From assembly GCF_005889735.1 (NCBI RefSeq), contig NZ_VCKY01000053.1, forward strand, positions 1-50,307: a stretch of 50,307 bases of DNA. The letters run 5' to 3'. This document shows positions 30,710 through 39,467 of the stretch, piece by piece (position 1 is the stretch's first letter; each line of letters starts with the position of its first letter). The notes beneath the pieces are model-generated. The model had not been told where the DNA came from. It was given only the letters and a program-made list of their open reading frames with translations, and did no database searches. A program made the position numbers and the translations under genes. Origin of the DNA: Nonomuraea turkmeniaca. GTDB lineage: Bacteria; Actinomycetota; Actinomycetes; Streptosporangiales; Streptosporangiaceae.

Positions 30710-33700
30710 TCAGTGGCAGGTCTTTTGATAGGCCAGTTCTGGGATGTGTTGTCGCCACTCGGCAGGAGACAGGCCGCCGTCCCGGTGACAGATCACGGCG
30801 GTGGCGGTGCCGGGATCGACGGTGATCTCCCGTAAGGCCCCGTCGGTGGATGAGACGAGGAGAGCGGTCCGGTTGAAGGCCACGGCCGGTACGGACCGGG
30901 TGTTGAAGCTGATCGGTGAGGCGATCCGCTGATATCCCCGCCAGTCCCATAGCTGGATGCCGAACTCGCCTTCGCCGGCGACGGTGGCGAGGAGTCCGCC
31001 CTGCGGGTAAGGGACAAGAGCGCTGATCGATGCCGTGTGCGCGATCTGCGGCGGGGCCAGGGGCCTGCGCAACTCCCTGTCCCAGAACGTCAAACGTCCG
31101 TCCATGTCGCCGATCGCGGCCCTGTTCTCGATGAGGAGAATCTCTCCCGCGGCGCGGGCGTCGGATGGGTGCTGGAGCATCTCTCCAGTGGTGGTGTCGA
31201 CCAGGATTCGCCCCTTGCCGGATCCGTCGACGAGCAACCGGCGCCCGTCCGGCTCGAAGAGCAGAACCCCTGATCCCGCACCGGAGACGGTGCGGATCCA
31301 TCGTGTGGCTCTCACGTCCCACAACTCCAGGTCGTCGAACTCCAGGCCGTCGACCGCCTCTTCGGTGTCTGGGTTCGCGCTGAGGGGGGCGACCGCGACG
31401 GTTCTGCCGTCGGGGGAGAAGGCCACGGACAAGACTCCGACGGCTCCCTGTCTCCGGACGCGCAATGCGCCGATGTTGCGGCCGTTCGCGGCGTCCCACA
31501 AGGTCACCACGGGGGACGCGGTGTGGGTGAGCGCGAGCGTGCGCCCATCGGGGCTGAACACCGGGGAGTACGCCGTCTCCGTAGGGTCCTTTTCGGGGAG
31601 ATCGTCGACGGGTAGCGGGCCGCTCACGGGTTTCCGCGCGGCGACATCCCAAATGCGCACCTCCGGCCTGCCCTTTCGGTGATTCGCCGTCACCAGGAAG
31701 CGGCCGTCAGGGCTGAACAGCCGCTTGGCGCTCCCCGGAGCGAGCACCTCAGAACGGGTGTAGGGGGATATGTCCAGGACGTTCACCGTGCCGAACTGGC
31801 CGATCACCCGGAGAACCCGGCCATCCGGCGAGATACGGGGATCGGCTCCCACAACTCCGGAGAGAACCGAGGAGCTCATCAACAGTGTGCCGTCGTCCAC
31901 CCGCCACAGGAGCACCCATCCCCCACCCCGCGTCCCGGCCAGGAACCGGCCGTCGGGGCTGAACTCCACACGTTCCGCAGGCGGAAGCAGGGGGCTCAGG
32001 ACCTCCTTGCCCGAGGAGATTTCCCACAGCCGGACACCGTCGTCGGTCGAGACGGCCAGGCGTTTCCCGTCTGGACTGAACACGCCTTCCGTGGCGGTTT
32101 CCGGTAGCCAGGGGGCCCGGAGCGGCTTGCGCTGCTCGATGTCCCAGAGCTCCACCCTCCGCCCGGAGTTCGCCCTGCTGCCGGGGGCCGACGGGGTGCT
32201 CGTGGATTCCTTGGCCTTCGCCGGGATGACCAGGGCCAGCCGGCCGTCCGGGCTGATGGCACTGACCGGTTGGTCGAGCACGCGTGTCTGGTCCGCGATG
32301 CTCAAGGCTTCGTTCGTCCCATCGCGGACCCCGAGGAGAAAGCGCCCGTCCGGGCTGAACTTCGTGGGGTCGAGGTGGGGGAATGCCACGCCGAGGTCCG
32401 TCAGGCCTCCGGCGCCGACGGTCCACAGCTGTGCGTTGGTCCCGTCGTCCACCGCCAGAGTACGGCCGTCAGGACTCCACACCACTTCCGAGACACGTTG
32501 CCCCGTCCATCTCGCGCTCGCGACCTCCTTCTTCGTGGCCAGGTCAAGCACGCGCAGTGCGCCCGGCTCGACCGCCGTACCGGGTGTGTAGACGGCCAGC
32601 ATGGTGCCATCCACGCTGAGCCCATGCACCAGGTCCGTCGCGCTGTACGGGGCGGTGACCACGTCTGCCAAGGGGAGCGCCATCGAGTTGATCAGCTCGC
32701 TCTTGGCCTCGGGGACCTGGGCGATCCGCCAGGCCGCGGCGCTCAATCGGCGAGCCAGCTTCGGGTCGCTCATCCGCAGGACGTCCGCGCGCCTGGCGGC
32801 CAGCCGGGCCGTCGCCTCCTCCAGCCGATCGTCGGCCAGGCCGGCCTGCCGGATGGCGACTCCCGCCGCGACCATGGAGGCGACCAGCAAGACCACCAGA
32901 ACGGCCGAGACGGCGACCCGCCTCTGGGACGTGCGCCGGGCCAGTGCCGCGCTTGCGTCAACGAAGGTCCGTTCCAGGGGTGTGAGGTCGTCGCGGTTCC
33001 CCGGCTCGATGAACAGTTTGTCGACGACGGCCAGGCGGGCCCCCCGGTAGAGGAGCCCGGCATCCCGGCCATGCGCCTCCCATGCTTTGGCCGCGTCGGT
33101 CAACTGCCGATGGGCGCGCAGGCGATCGCGTCCTTCGTCCACCCATCCACGCAGTCGCGGCCACGACTCGATCAAGGCCTCGTGCGCGAGCTCCACGGTG
33201 TCCTGGTGCAGCGTGAGCAGCCTGGCCCTGGCCAGGTGCTCGATGACCAGGGCGGTGTCCGACTCCTCGTACGGGTCCAGCTCGGCCCGGGCGGCGGGAC
33301 GGCGGGTGTCCTGGGCCTGCTCGCCCGGATTGATCAGCCTGAGCAGGATCCGCCGGGCGATGCTCGCCTGTGCCGGCGACAGGCCGGCATAGAGCTCCTC
33401 CGCGGTATGGCTGATCGCCCCGTGAACTCTGCCCACGCTCTCGTAGGCGTCCAAGGTCAGCATCTTCCCCGTACGGCGGCGCCAGACCTCCCGCAGCGCG
33501 TGCGACATCAGTGGAAGCGCCCCGGGCTCGTCGGCGACGTCGGCGAGGATCGCGGTCGTCAGTGCTCGCTCCACGGTCAAGCCCTCGGCCATGGCCGGCC
33601 GGACGATCGCCTCTCTGAGCTCTTCCTGGTTCATCGGCCCCACCAGCAGGTTGGCCTCGCGCAGGGCTCCGGTGAGCTCGCGGTGCTCGGCGCATCGCCC

Positions 33701-34438
33701 GTAGAAGTCGGCGCGCACCGCTATGACCACCTTTATCTGGCTGTGCGGTTGCCGCGCGTTGAGCAGCAGGTCGATGAACTGCCCCCGCTCGGGCTGGTCC
33801 TGGCAGAGCGTGAACACCTCCTCGAACTGGTCGACCACGATCAGCGTGTCGGAGTCGCCCTCGCCCGGGAGGAGTTGGTCGGCGTGCCGCATCGGGTGCT
33901 CGCCTGGTGTGAGTATCCGGCTCTGCCCGAAGGATTCGCCGGTGGGCGTCGTCTCCCCGCGTGCGGCAGGCACGAGCCCGGCGCGCAACAGGGACGACTT
34001 GCCACTGCCCGAAGGGCCGAACACCGCGGCGAAACGATGCCGTCGAAGCAGCTCGTGCAATTCCTCGACGAGCCGATCCCGTCCGAAGAAATGTCCGGAA
34101 TCCTGCGTGTCGTAGGGGGCCAGGCCAAGGTACGGTCCGGCGGCACCGTCATCGTCCGCCCGCTCGCGGGCCACTTCATGAGCGACCTGCTGCCAGCGGC
34201 GCTCCCATTCGGAGACGTCTCCGCCGCATGTTTCCACGAAGGCGAGAACGACGGGCAGTGAAGCCAGCCGCTCACCTGCCGCCGCCTGCGACAGCGTGGT
34301 GACCGAATAGCCGGCACGCTTGGCCATGGCCCGATAGGTGAGGCCGCCCGCTTCCTGACGCAGCTTGCGTAACTCGGAGGCAAAGCGTTGGACCGGTCCC
34401 GCTGCCGGATCCACCGGACTTTCACGACGGCCCACCAC
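30710..34438 (-). CDS. XRE-type HTH / STAND NTPase / WD40 protein
   Basis: 1242 residues from GTG 34438. Residues 17-72 are a Cro/CI-like HTH (LTYRAMAKRAGYSVTTLSQA). A STAND ATPase follows with FFGRD (117-121), Walker A GPSGSGKSS (141-149) and Walker B TLIVVDQFEE (198-207). A single membrane helix (AVSAVLVVLLVASMVAAGVA) lies near residue 510. About ten WD40-like blades follow, many with the phrase SPDGR(T/F)LA. The architecture is common in actinomycetes but without a settled function. The DNA-binding and membrane parts on one chain suggest a signalling role. Confidence 0.88.
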   Translation of the reverse strand: MVGRRESPVDPAAGPVQRFASELRKLRQEAGGLTYRAMAKRAGYSVTTLSQAAAGERLASLPVVLAFVETCGGDVSEWERRWQQVAHEVARERADDDGAAGPYLGLAPYDTQDSGHFFGRDRLVEELHELLRRHRFAAVFGPSGSGKSSLLRAGLVPAARGETTPTGESFGQSRILTPGEHPMRHADQLLPGEGDSDTLIVVDQFEEVFTLCQDQPERGQFIDLLLNARQPHSQIKVVIAVRADFYGRCAEHRELTGALREANLLVGPMNQEELREAIVRPAMAEGLTVERALTTAILADVADEPGALPLMSHALREVWRRRTGKMLTLDAYESVGRVHGAISHTAEELYAGLSPAQASIARRILLRLINPGEQAQDTRRPAARAELDPYEESDTALVIEHLARARLLTLHQDTVELAHEALIESWPRLRGWVDEGRDRLRAHRQLTDAAKAWEAHGRDAGLLYRGARLAVVDKLFIEPGNRDDLTPLERTFVDASAALARRTSQRRVAVSAVLVVLLVASMVAAGVAIRQAGLADDRLEEATARLAARRADVLRMSDPKLARRLSAAAWRIAQVPEAKSELINSMALPLADVVTAPYSATDLVHGLSVDGTMLAVYTPGTAVEPGALRVLDLATKKEVASARWTGQRVSEVVWSPDGRTLAVDDGTNAQLWTVGAGGLTDLGVAFPHLDPTKFSPDGRFLLGVRDGTNEALSIADQTRVLDQPVSAISPDGRLALVIPAKAKESTSTPSAPGSRANSGRRVELWDIEQRKPLRAPWLPETATEGVFSPDGKRLAVSTDDGVRLWEISSGKEVLSPLLPPAERVEFSPDGRFLAGTRGGGWVLLWRVDDGTLLMSSSVLSGVVGADPRISPDGRVLRVIGQFGTVNVLDISPYTRSEVLAPGSAKRLFSPDGRFLVTANHRKGRPEVRIWDVAARKPVSGPLPVDDLPEKDPTETAYSPVFSPDGRTLALTHTASPVVTLWDAANGRNIGALRVRRQGAVGVLSVAFSPDGRTVAVAPLSANPDTEEAVDGLEFDDLELWDVRATRWIRTVSGAGSGVLLFEPDGRRLLVDGSGKGRILVDTTTGEMLQHPSDARAAGEILLIENRAAIGDMDGRLTFWDRELRRPLAPPQIAHTASISALVPYPQGGLLATVAGEGEFGIQLWDWRGYQRIASPISFNTRSVPAVAFNRTALLVSSTDGALREITVDPGTATAVICHRDGGLSPAEWRQHIPELAYQKTCH

Positions 34439-34890
34439 CGTTACGGGACTCCATTCACCAGACGACGAAGACGGTTCAGACGTGCCCGCTGATTACATCA
34501 AACTGTTGACTCCCCGCTCGCCGATCGCGTGCGTTGCAGGCCTGAATGCCGGTCGGCGTCAGGACCGCCGCCACTGGCTGGGGAGGCGCGGACGTGAGCC
34601 ATGCGCCGAGAAAGCATTGTTTGCCTGCCTGATGAGGGGTGCCGAACAATCTTGCCGCCACGATCCTGGTGCCGCGGGGCTCGGCGGGCAAGCGCCACGG
34701 GGACCGCTTGCCACTGGGAACCGCCGGGACGGTCACACGGACGTGTGACCTGTCCCGGCCTGCTCGCCGATCGGGCTCGGCGACCGCTGATGATCGCGGC
34801 CAGTCCCGTGATCCCGTACCCGTTGATCGGCCACCCTGCGAAGGGACATCCGTGCGCACGAGCTTCAAGACCGCCGAATTCGGAGGACAG
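34439..34890. promoter_or_regulatory. Divergent region between the STAND gene and secreted-peptide gene, with strong hairpin
   Basis: 452 bp without a convincing gene. At 34724-34758 a near-perfect inverted repeat (CCGGGAC-GGTCACAC, loop GGAC, GTGTGACC-T-GTCCCGG) can form 15 base pairs with one bulged base. It lies about 130 nt before the peptide start and could be a leader hairpin, a terminator or an operator. An A/T-richer patch at 34493-34516 probably holds the minus-strand promoter. Confidence 0.6.
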
Positions 34891-35112
34891 ATGAACCGAG
34901 CAACCCGTCACTCGTGGCGTGGGGCGACAAGGCATAACGCCATGAGACGCGGCATCTCTCTTCTGGGGCTCGTAACCGCCGCGACCGTGGCCTTCGCCAC
35001 GGTGACCGCGGCGCCCGCCGTGGCCGCCTCACCGCAGGTCTGCACGAACTATGGCTGCGCGCCGGCGATGCCATCCCCCTCGACCGGGCCGACGACAACC
35101 CAGTGCGCGTAG
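34891..35112 (+). CDS. Small secreted peptide with three cysteines
   Basis: 73 residues from ATG 34891, preceded by GGAGGA. An arginine-containing N-region is followed by a hydrophobic core (ISLLGLVTAATVAFATVTAA) and a likely cleavage after AVAA-S. The mature part would be about 27 residues with cysteines in VCTNYGCAP and at the penultimate TTTQCA. No family is recognised. ATG 34942 is an alternative start with a shorter N-region. It lies next to the STAND gene and a TPR gene; a functional link is only suggested by position. Confidence 0.65.
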   Translation: MNRATRHSWRGATRHNAMRRGISLLGLVTAATVAFATVTAAPAVAASPQVCTNYGCAPAMPSPSTGPTTTQCA

Positions 35113-35182
35113 GGAACCAGCGCCTTTCAGCAAAGAGCGGCACCGCAGCGGTTGCCGCCTGATGTCGATGGAGAGATGAGCT

Positions 35183-35884
35183 GTGGCGGAAGTCCCGGAC
35201 GAGGGCGACGGGAGCAGGCGGGCTCGGTCGCTCATGGAATCGGTGCATCTCGGGGAGCTGGACCGCGCGGCCGACGCCCTGAGCGCCGAGCGAGAGGCCA
35301 TCGCCCTCTACCGACGCCTGGCCGCGGTCTCCCCCGAGCTCTACCTGCCTGAGCTCGCCACCTGCCTGACCAGTCTCGGCGTGACCCTCTCCGAGCTCGA
35401 CCGGCCTGGCGAGGCGTTGAACGCTGAGCAGGAAGTGGTAGCTCTCTACCGGCGCCTGGCCGCGGCCTCCCCCGGCCGTTACCTGGCCGACCTCGCCGAT
35501 GCCCTCATCAACCTTGGGACGACTCTGGCGGAGCTGGACCGGCCGGCCGAGGCCCTGAGCGCCGAGCAGGAAGCGGTAGCCGTCTACCGCGGCCTGGCCG
35601 CGGCCTCCCCCGGCCGCTACCTGGCCGACCTCGCAGAGGTGCTCGCCGACCTCGGCGTGACCCTGACCGAACGCGGCCTGCCGGCCGAAGCGCTGCCCCT
35701 GGCGGAAGAGGCGGTCACCATTCGCCGGGAACTGGCCGCGGCCTCCCCTGAGCGGCACCGCGCCGGTCTCGCCCATTCCCTGGCCGGCCTCGGCGTCGTC
35801 CTCTCGGCGCTCGGCCGCGACGAAGAGGCACGTCGATCGCGGCCGGCTACCGGCGGTGTGGACTCCTCACCGCCACAGCGGTAG
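35183..35884 (+). CDS. Tetratricopeptide-repeat protein
   Basis: 233 residues from GTG 35183, with GGAG seven bases upstream. Four consecutive units of about 46 residues carry the pattern AE(R/Q)E..AL/VYRRLAAASP, then LA..L..LG, then L.ELDRPAEAL, typical of actinobacterial TPR proteins. The second and third units are nearly identical. There is no enzymatic domain, signal peptide or membrane helix. It probably serves as a scaffold. It follows the secreted-peptide gene by 70 bp and may be co-transcribed. Confidence 0.8.
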   Translation: MAEVPDEGDGSRRARSLMESVHLGELDRAADALSAEREAIALYRRLAAVSPELYLPELATCLTSLGVTLSELDRPGEALNAEQEVVALYRRLAAASPGRYLADLADALINLGTTLAELDRPAEALSAEQEAVAVYRGLAAASPGRYLADLAEVLADLGVTLTERGLPAEALPLAEEAVTIRRELAAASPERHRAGLAHSLAGLGVVLSALGRDEEARRSRPATGGVDSSPPQR

Positions 35885-36048
35885 CCGCGGCGGCTTCCAT
35901 GATGGCGCCGATCGAGATCCGCGATCCGGCTGAACGGACAGAAATCGTTGGATCGAAGATTTGGCGAACGACACTCTGCGGGACGTCGATGCTGTCCTCA
36001 GTGCGATGTTCGTAACGGTGGTGGAGGCTCCGCGCTGGACGTCGGTCG

Positions 36049-36423
36049 TCAGCCTGCGACCAGGTCCATACGGAGGAACTCGGTGATGCGGAGCAACCTC
36101 GGTGGGCGTGCCACCTCATCGGAGAGGGACCGGAACGCCTCATCTTCCCCGACGAGGCGTGGGGCGGCGAGTTCCACCTCCCTCCCCTCGGCCCGGAGCC
36201 GCGCACCGCCGGCCGCGAGGACGTTCTGCACCCAGTCCGAGCCCGATCCGTACACCAGAACGAACAGGTAGCCGCCGTCGACAGGGTACGCATCGAGCGG
36301 CGTGCGGAACGTCGCGCCAGAGATGCGACCGACGTGAGTCAGCACCGGCCACTTCCCGCCCGCGATCGCGCGGGGGTTGAACACGCGCTTGTTCACGTGC
36401 CCCCACCACCTCGGCATCGGCAT
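36049..36423 (-). CDS. Deazaflavin-dependent nitroreductase-family protein
   Basis: 124 residues from ATG 36423, with GAGGAGA upstream. LTHVGRISGATFRTPLDAYP and YGSGSDWVQNVLAAG are hallmarks of the split-barrel F420-binding family that includes mycobacterial Ddn. Members reduce quinones or nitro compounds with F420H2, and some use other flavins. It is divergent from a TetR gene with twin operators in between, so it is probably the regulated target. Confidence 0.88.
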   Translation of the reverse strand: MPMPRWWGHVNKRVFNPRAIAGGKWPVLTHVGRISGATFRTPLDAYPVDGGYLFVLVYGSGSDWVQNVLAAGGARLRAEGREVELAAPRLVGEDEAFRSLSDEVARPPRLLRITEFLRMDLVAG

Positions 36424-36468
36424 CGAGATCTCCTCTCGCCCGGAGGGGCGCGTCGTGAAACAGACACA

Positions 36469-36501
36469 CTTACACCCGTAAGGCTGACTTACACATGTAA
36501 G
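36469..36501. promoter_or_regulatory. Paired TetR operators
   Basis: Two copies of the 14-bp palindrome CTTAC-N4-GTAAG lie at 36469-36482 (CTTACACCCGTAAG) and 36488-36501 (CTTACACATGTAAG), 19 bp centre to centre. They sit between divergent genes for the F420-type reductase and TetR, so the regulator probably represses both. Confidence 0.8.
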
Positions 36502-36532
36502 ATTGTCAACCCACCCGTACTCTGGAGCCGTC

Positions 36533-37222
36533 GTGCCACTGCCATCACCACCGAAACCACCACGGCAACCGCTCAGCAAAGGACGCGTGCTGGAAGCCGC
36601 GATCCGGGTCGCGGATCGGGGCGGCGTGGAGGCGATCACAATGCGACGGGTGGCGCAGGAACTGGGCGTGGAGGCGATGTCGCTCTACCACCACGTACCG
36701 AACAAGGACGCAATCCTCGACGGCGTGGTGGATGTGGTGTTCGCGGCGATCAAGCTGCCCAGTGCGGAGTGCGGCGATTGGCGGGACGCGATCCGAGCAC
36801 GCGCTTCCTCCGCTCGTGCGGTCCTGTCGCAGCACGTATGGGCTCTCGGTCTCATGGACTCCCGTCGCAACCCGGGACCGGCGACGCTACGCCACCACGA
36901 CGCCGTCCTCGGCGTCCTCCGGGAGGCGGGGTTCACGCTGCCCATGGCCGCGCACGCTGTCTCGCTCATCGACAGCTACATCAGCGGGTACGTCCTCCAG
37001 GAGGCGAGCCTGCCGATGAAGACGCCGGACGATGTCGAGGAAGTGGCCGGAGGCATCCTCGAGCACCTGCCGGCGGACGAGTTGCCGTACCTCACGGAGA
37101 TGATCGTCGAGCACGCCCTGCAGCCGGGCTACGACCACACACGCGAGTTCGGCTACGGCCTGGAGCTGATTCTGGACGCGCTCGAAGCACGCAGGAGGCA
37201 GAGCCCCGACATCGCCACGTGA
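36533..37222 (+). CDS. TetR-family repressor
   Basis: 229 residues from GTG 36533, with GGAG five bases upstream. An in-frame TTG at 36503 overlaps the operator and is unlikely. The HTH is RVLEAAIRVADRGGVEAITM followed by RRVAQELGVEAMSLYHHVPN. The C-terminal part matches the TetR_C_1 ligand-binding type. It lies next to paired palindromes and probably controls itself and the divergent reductase. Confidence 0.9.
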   Translation: MPLPSPPKPPRQPLSKGRVLEAAIRVADRGGVEAITMRRVAQELGVEAMSLYHHVPNKDAILDGVVDVVFAAIKLPSAECGDWRDAIRARASSARAVLSQHVWALGLMDSRRNPGPATLRHHDAVLGVLREAGFTLPMAAHAVSLIDSYISGYVLQEASLPMKTPDDVEEVAGGILEHLPADELPYLTEMIVEHALQPGYDHTREFGYGLELILDALEARRRQSPDIAT

Positions 37223-37365
37223 GACTCACCTTGTCGTGGGCGAACTACTTCACCGACGCAGAACGGGGCGCGCTGGAGCTCGTGGAGACCGTCCTCACCC
37301 CGAACCCGTCCGGGTCGGTGTCTGATCCGGCATCACTGCCGAGCATGGGCCGGTGCCGTCCATAG
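37219..37365 (+). pseudogene. Possible AhpD/carboxymuconolactone-decarboxylase-like fragment
   Basis: A 48-residue frame from GTG 37219 overlaps the TetR stop (GTGA). FTDAERGALELVETVLTPNP resembles the N-terminal helix of AhpD-like proteins (DAERAALELAEAVT). The catalytic CxxC or histidine part is absent and the sequence then loses similarity. It is probably a broken remnant of a former operon partner of TetR. Confidence 0.4.
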
Positions 37366-37377
37366 GGACGACGTCCG

Positions 37378-37842
37378 TCACGCTGGTTGCAGCTCGGCGA
37401 CCGGCGCTTCTCGATTCCTGACCGGCCTGGTCACCTGTTTCGCCACGCACGACGGCATGCCCGCCGCGGTGCCCGCGGCGCGGCGCTGGTAGGCGCTGGG
37501 CGGCATGCCGACCAGCTCGGTGAAGCGGGTGCTGAAGGTGCCCAGCGACGAGCAGCCGACCGCGAAGCAGACCTCGGTGACGCTGAGGTCGCCACGGCGC
37601 AGCAGCGCCATCGCGCGCTCGATGCGACGTGTCATCAGATAGGCGTACGGCGACTCGCCGTAGGCGAGCCGGAACTGCCGGCTGAGGTGCCCGGCCGACA
37701 TGTGCGCGCTGTGAGCGAGCGCCTCGACGTTCAGCGGCTGCGCGTACTCCCGGTCGATCCGGTCACGGACGCGGCGCAGTCGCGCAAGGTCGTTCCGGCG
37801 CTGTGCCTCTGTACGTGCGCGCCCCCATGCGGGATGACACAT
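37378..37842 (-). CDS. AraC-family HTH regulator (DNA-binding domain only)
   Basis: 154 residues from ATG 37842, with AAAGGAG upstream. The two AraC helix-turn-helices are visible: NVEALAHSAHMSAGHLSRQF and LSVTEVCFAVGCSSLGTFST, followed by the conserved RFTELVGMPPSAYQ. There is no effector domain. It lies 196 bp downstream of a VOC gene in the same direction, a pair often seen in actinomycetes; it may control that gene. Confidence 0.9.
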   Translation of the reverse strand: MCHPAWGRARTEAQRRNDLARLRRVRDRIDREYAQPLNVEALAHSAHMSAGHLSRQFRLAYGESPYAYLMTRRIERAMALLRRGDLSVTEVCFAVGCSSLGTFSTRFTELVGMPPSAYQRRAAGTAAGMPSCVAKQVTRPVRNREAPVAELQPA

Positions 37843-37865
37843 GAGAGAACTCCTTTCATCGATGC

Positions 37866-37898
37866 GCGAGCACCTGGGCTACATAGCGAGGTGCTCGC
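37866..37898. terminator. Hairpin between VOC and AraC genes
   Basis: GCGAGCACCT (37866-37875) and AGGTGCTCGC (37889-37898) form a perfect ten-pair stem with a 13-nt loop. On the minus strand it lies in the leader of the AraC gene, so it could end VOC transcription or be an operator. Confidence 0.5.
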
Positions 37899-38038
37899 CG
37901 GTGGGGGCGAGGTCAGCTGGTGTGCCCTCGAAGAGGACGCCCCGGCCGCCGTCGAGGGTGAGTCGAGGACAGGGGCCTGGAAGCGCCGGCCGCCGCATTC
38001 TCCGCCGCGGCCAAGGGCCAAATCGATTACTGAACGGC

Positions 38039-38449
38039 TCAGCGAACCTCCTGGATGCGGACCAGGTTGCCCGCGGGATCGCGGAAGGCGCAGTCGCGAA
38101 CGCCGTACGGCTGCTCCGTCGGCTCCTGGACGACCTCGGCGTCGCCGGCCTGCAGTTGCTCGAAGGTGCTGTCGAGGTCCCGGGTGGCCAGCAGGATCCA
38201 GCCGTAGGTGCCCTTGGCCATCATCTCGGTGATGGTGCGGCGCTCGTCCTCGGTGATGCCGGGGTCGGCGGCCGGCGGCGCGAGGAGGATGGACGTGCCG
38301 GGCTGGTCGGCAGGGCCTACCGTGATCCAGCGCATCTTGCCGTGTCCGACGTCGCTGCGTACCTCGAAGCCGAGGGTGTCGCGGTAGAAGGCCAGGGCGG
38401 CGTCCGGGTCGTCGTGCGGAAGGAAGCTCGTATGAATGGTGATGTCCAT
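38039..38449 (-). CDS. VOC-superfamily (glyoxalase-like) protein
   Basis: 136 residues from ATG 38449. ITIHTSFLPHDDPDAALAFY and then RDTLGFEVRSDVG begin the first beta-alpha module. PYGVRDCAFRDPAGNLVRIQE closes the second with a conserved glutamate. VOC proteins bind a metal and act as lyases, dioxygenases or resistance proteins; the substrate is not evident. A GTG 18 bp upstream is possible but offers no better ribosome site. Confidence 0.88.
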   Translation of the reverse strand: MDITIHTSFLPHDDPDAALAFYRDTLGFEVRSDVGHGKMRWITVGPADQPGTSILLAPPAADPGITEDERRTITEMMAKGTYGWILLATRDLDSTFEQLQAGDAEVVQEPTEQPYGVRDCAFRDPAGNLVRIQEVR

Positions 38450-38852
38450 GTCCGTCACGTTATCCACGGCTCGGTGACCAGTGCTTCTCGAATCCTGATC
38501 AGTCCGGCCACCTGTTCACTAAGATCCCCCTCGGCCGCCTCCCAGGTACAGGTATCGCCGCTGACCGTGCAACGGTGCCGGGACCTTCCAGCCACTGCGC
38601 GGGAGTGAGTGCCGTGGACGAACCTCAGGTGTCCACCGCCTCGGTGTGCAGGCGGTGGAAGCGTCGGTCCGCCTCGGCGGTCAGCTCCGGTCCCAGTGGC
38701 TTTCGATCAGTTCGTTGATCGACTTGGTGGACCATCCCACGAAGCTCTGCCACCCGCGCCCGCCTTGGCCCCGCGGCGAGACAAGCTTGCCCGCTCTCCC
38801 CTTATCGTTTATCGTTGTTATCGAAAATCGATATCCTGACTAGGGAGCGGCC
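38450..38852. promoter_or_regulatory. Intergenic region with clustered TATCG motifs before the DUF2975 gene
   Basis: 403 bp. From 38802 to 38835 the motif ATCG occurs four times (ttATCGtttATCGttgttATCG... then the palindrome TATCGAAAATCGATA at 38819-38833). This is a likely operator/promoter for the DUF2975-HTH pair just downstream. Minus-strand 38700-38780 reads QSFVGWSTKSINELIESHWD before a stop. This looks protein-like but is unassigned; otherwise no gene is seen. Confidence 0.65.
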
Positions 38853-39467
38853 GTGGCCAGACCGCAGGCAAGCATCCGCATCCTCGAACTGACCGTGTGG
38901 CTGGGGCTCGGTGTCGCTCTGATCGGGCTCGTGCTCAGCCTCTACGCCGTCTTCAGCGAGTCCAGGACCAACACGCGTTACGTCTCCGTCAACCCCTACG
39001 CGACCGCCACCACCGCTGACGATCCGGCGCCCACGCCCACCGGCCCGCCGGGCACGGTCAGCCTCGTCGAGCCCGCTTTCCACGCCACGCTGACCATCGC
39101 CAAGCCGAGCCCTTGGCAGAGCTTCCTTCTGATCCTGCCCGAGCTACTGCTCATGCTGGTGCTCTGCGCCGTCGCGGTGTTCCTCCTGCTGCTGTTGCGC
39201 AGCTTCCGCGAGGGTGATCCCTTCACGCCGAAGAACGCGAGAAGGCTCTCCGCGATCGGCATACTCCTGCTCTGCGTCGCGGCGATCCCAGGGGTGGACC
39301 AGTGGATCCTGCAAGCACTGGTCTCCGGCACCCCGCTGCAAGGAGCGGCCCTGCACGCCGCGGAGGATTACAACTGGGCATGGATCGTCGGCTTCGGTGT
39401 CCTGGCCCTGGCCGAATTCTTCCGCCAGGGCAGCCGGCTTCGCCACGACGTCCAGGGCCTGGTCTGA
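38853..39467 (+). CDS. DUF2975 membrane protein
   Basis: 204 residues from GTG 38853, with GGGAG six bases upstream. Four hydrophobic segments are visible (ELTVWLGLGVALIGLVLSLY; LLLMLVLCAVAVFLLLLLRS; IGILLLCVAAIPGVDQW; IVGFGVLALAEFF). The phrase FREGDPFTPKNARRL before helix 3 is the DUF2975 signature. Its function is unknown. The stop overlaps the start of an HTH gene by one base, the usual pairing for this family. Confidence 0.88.
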   Translation: MARPQASIRILELTVWLGLGVALIGLVLSLYAVFSESRTNTRYVSVNPYATATTADDPAPTPTGPPGTVSLVEPAFHATLTIAKPSPWQSFLLILPELLLMLVLCAVAVFLLLLLRSFREGDPFTPKNARRLSAIGILLLCVAAIPGVDQWILQALVSGTPLQGAALHAAEDYNWAWIVGFGVLALAEFFRQGSRLRHDVQGLV

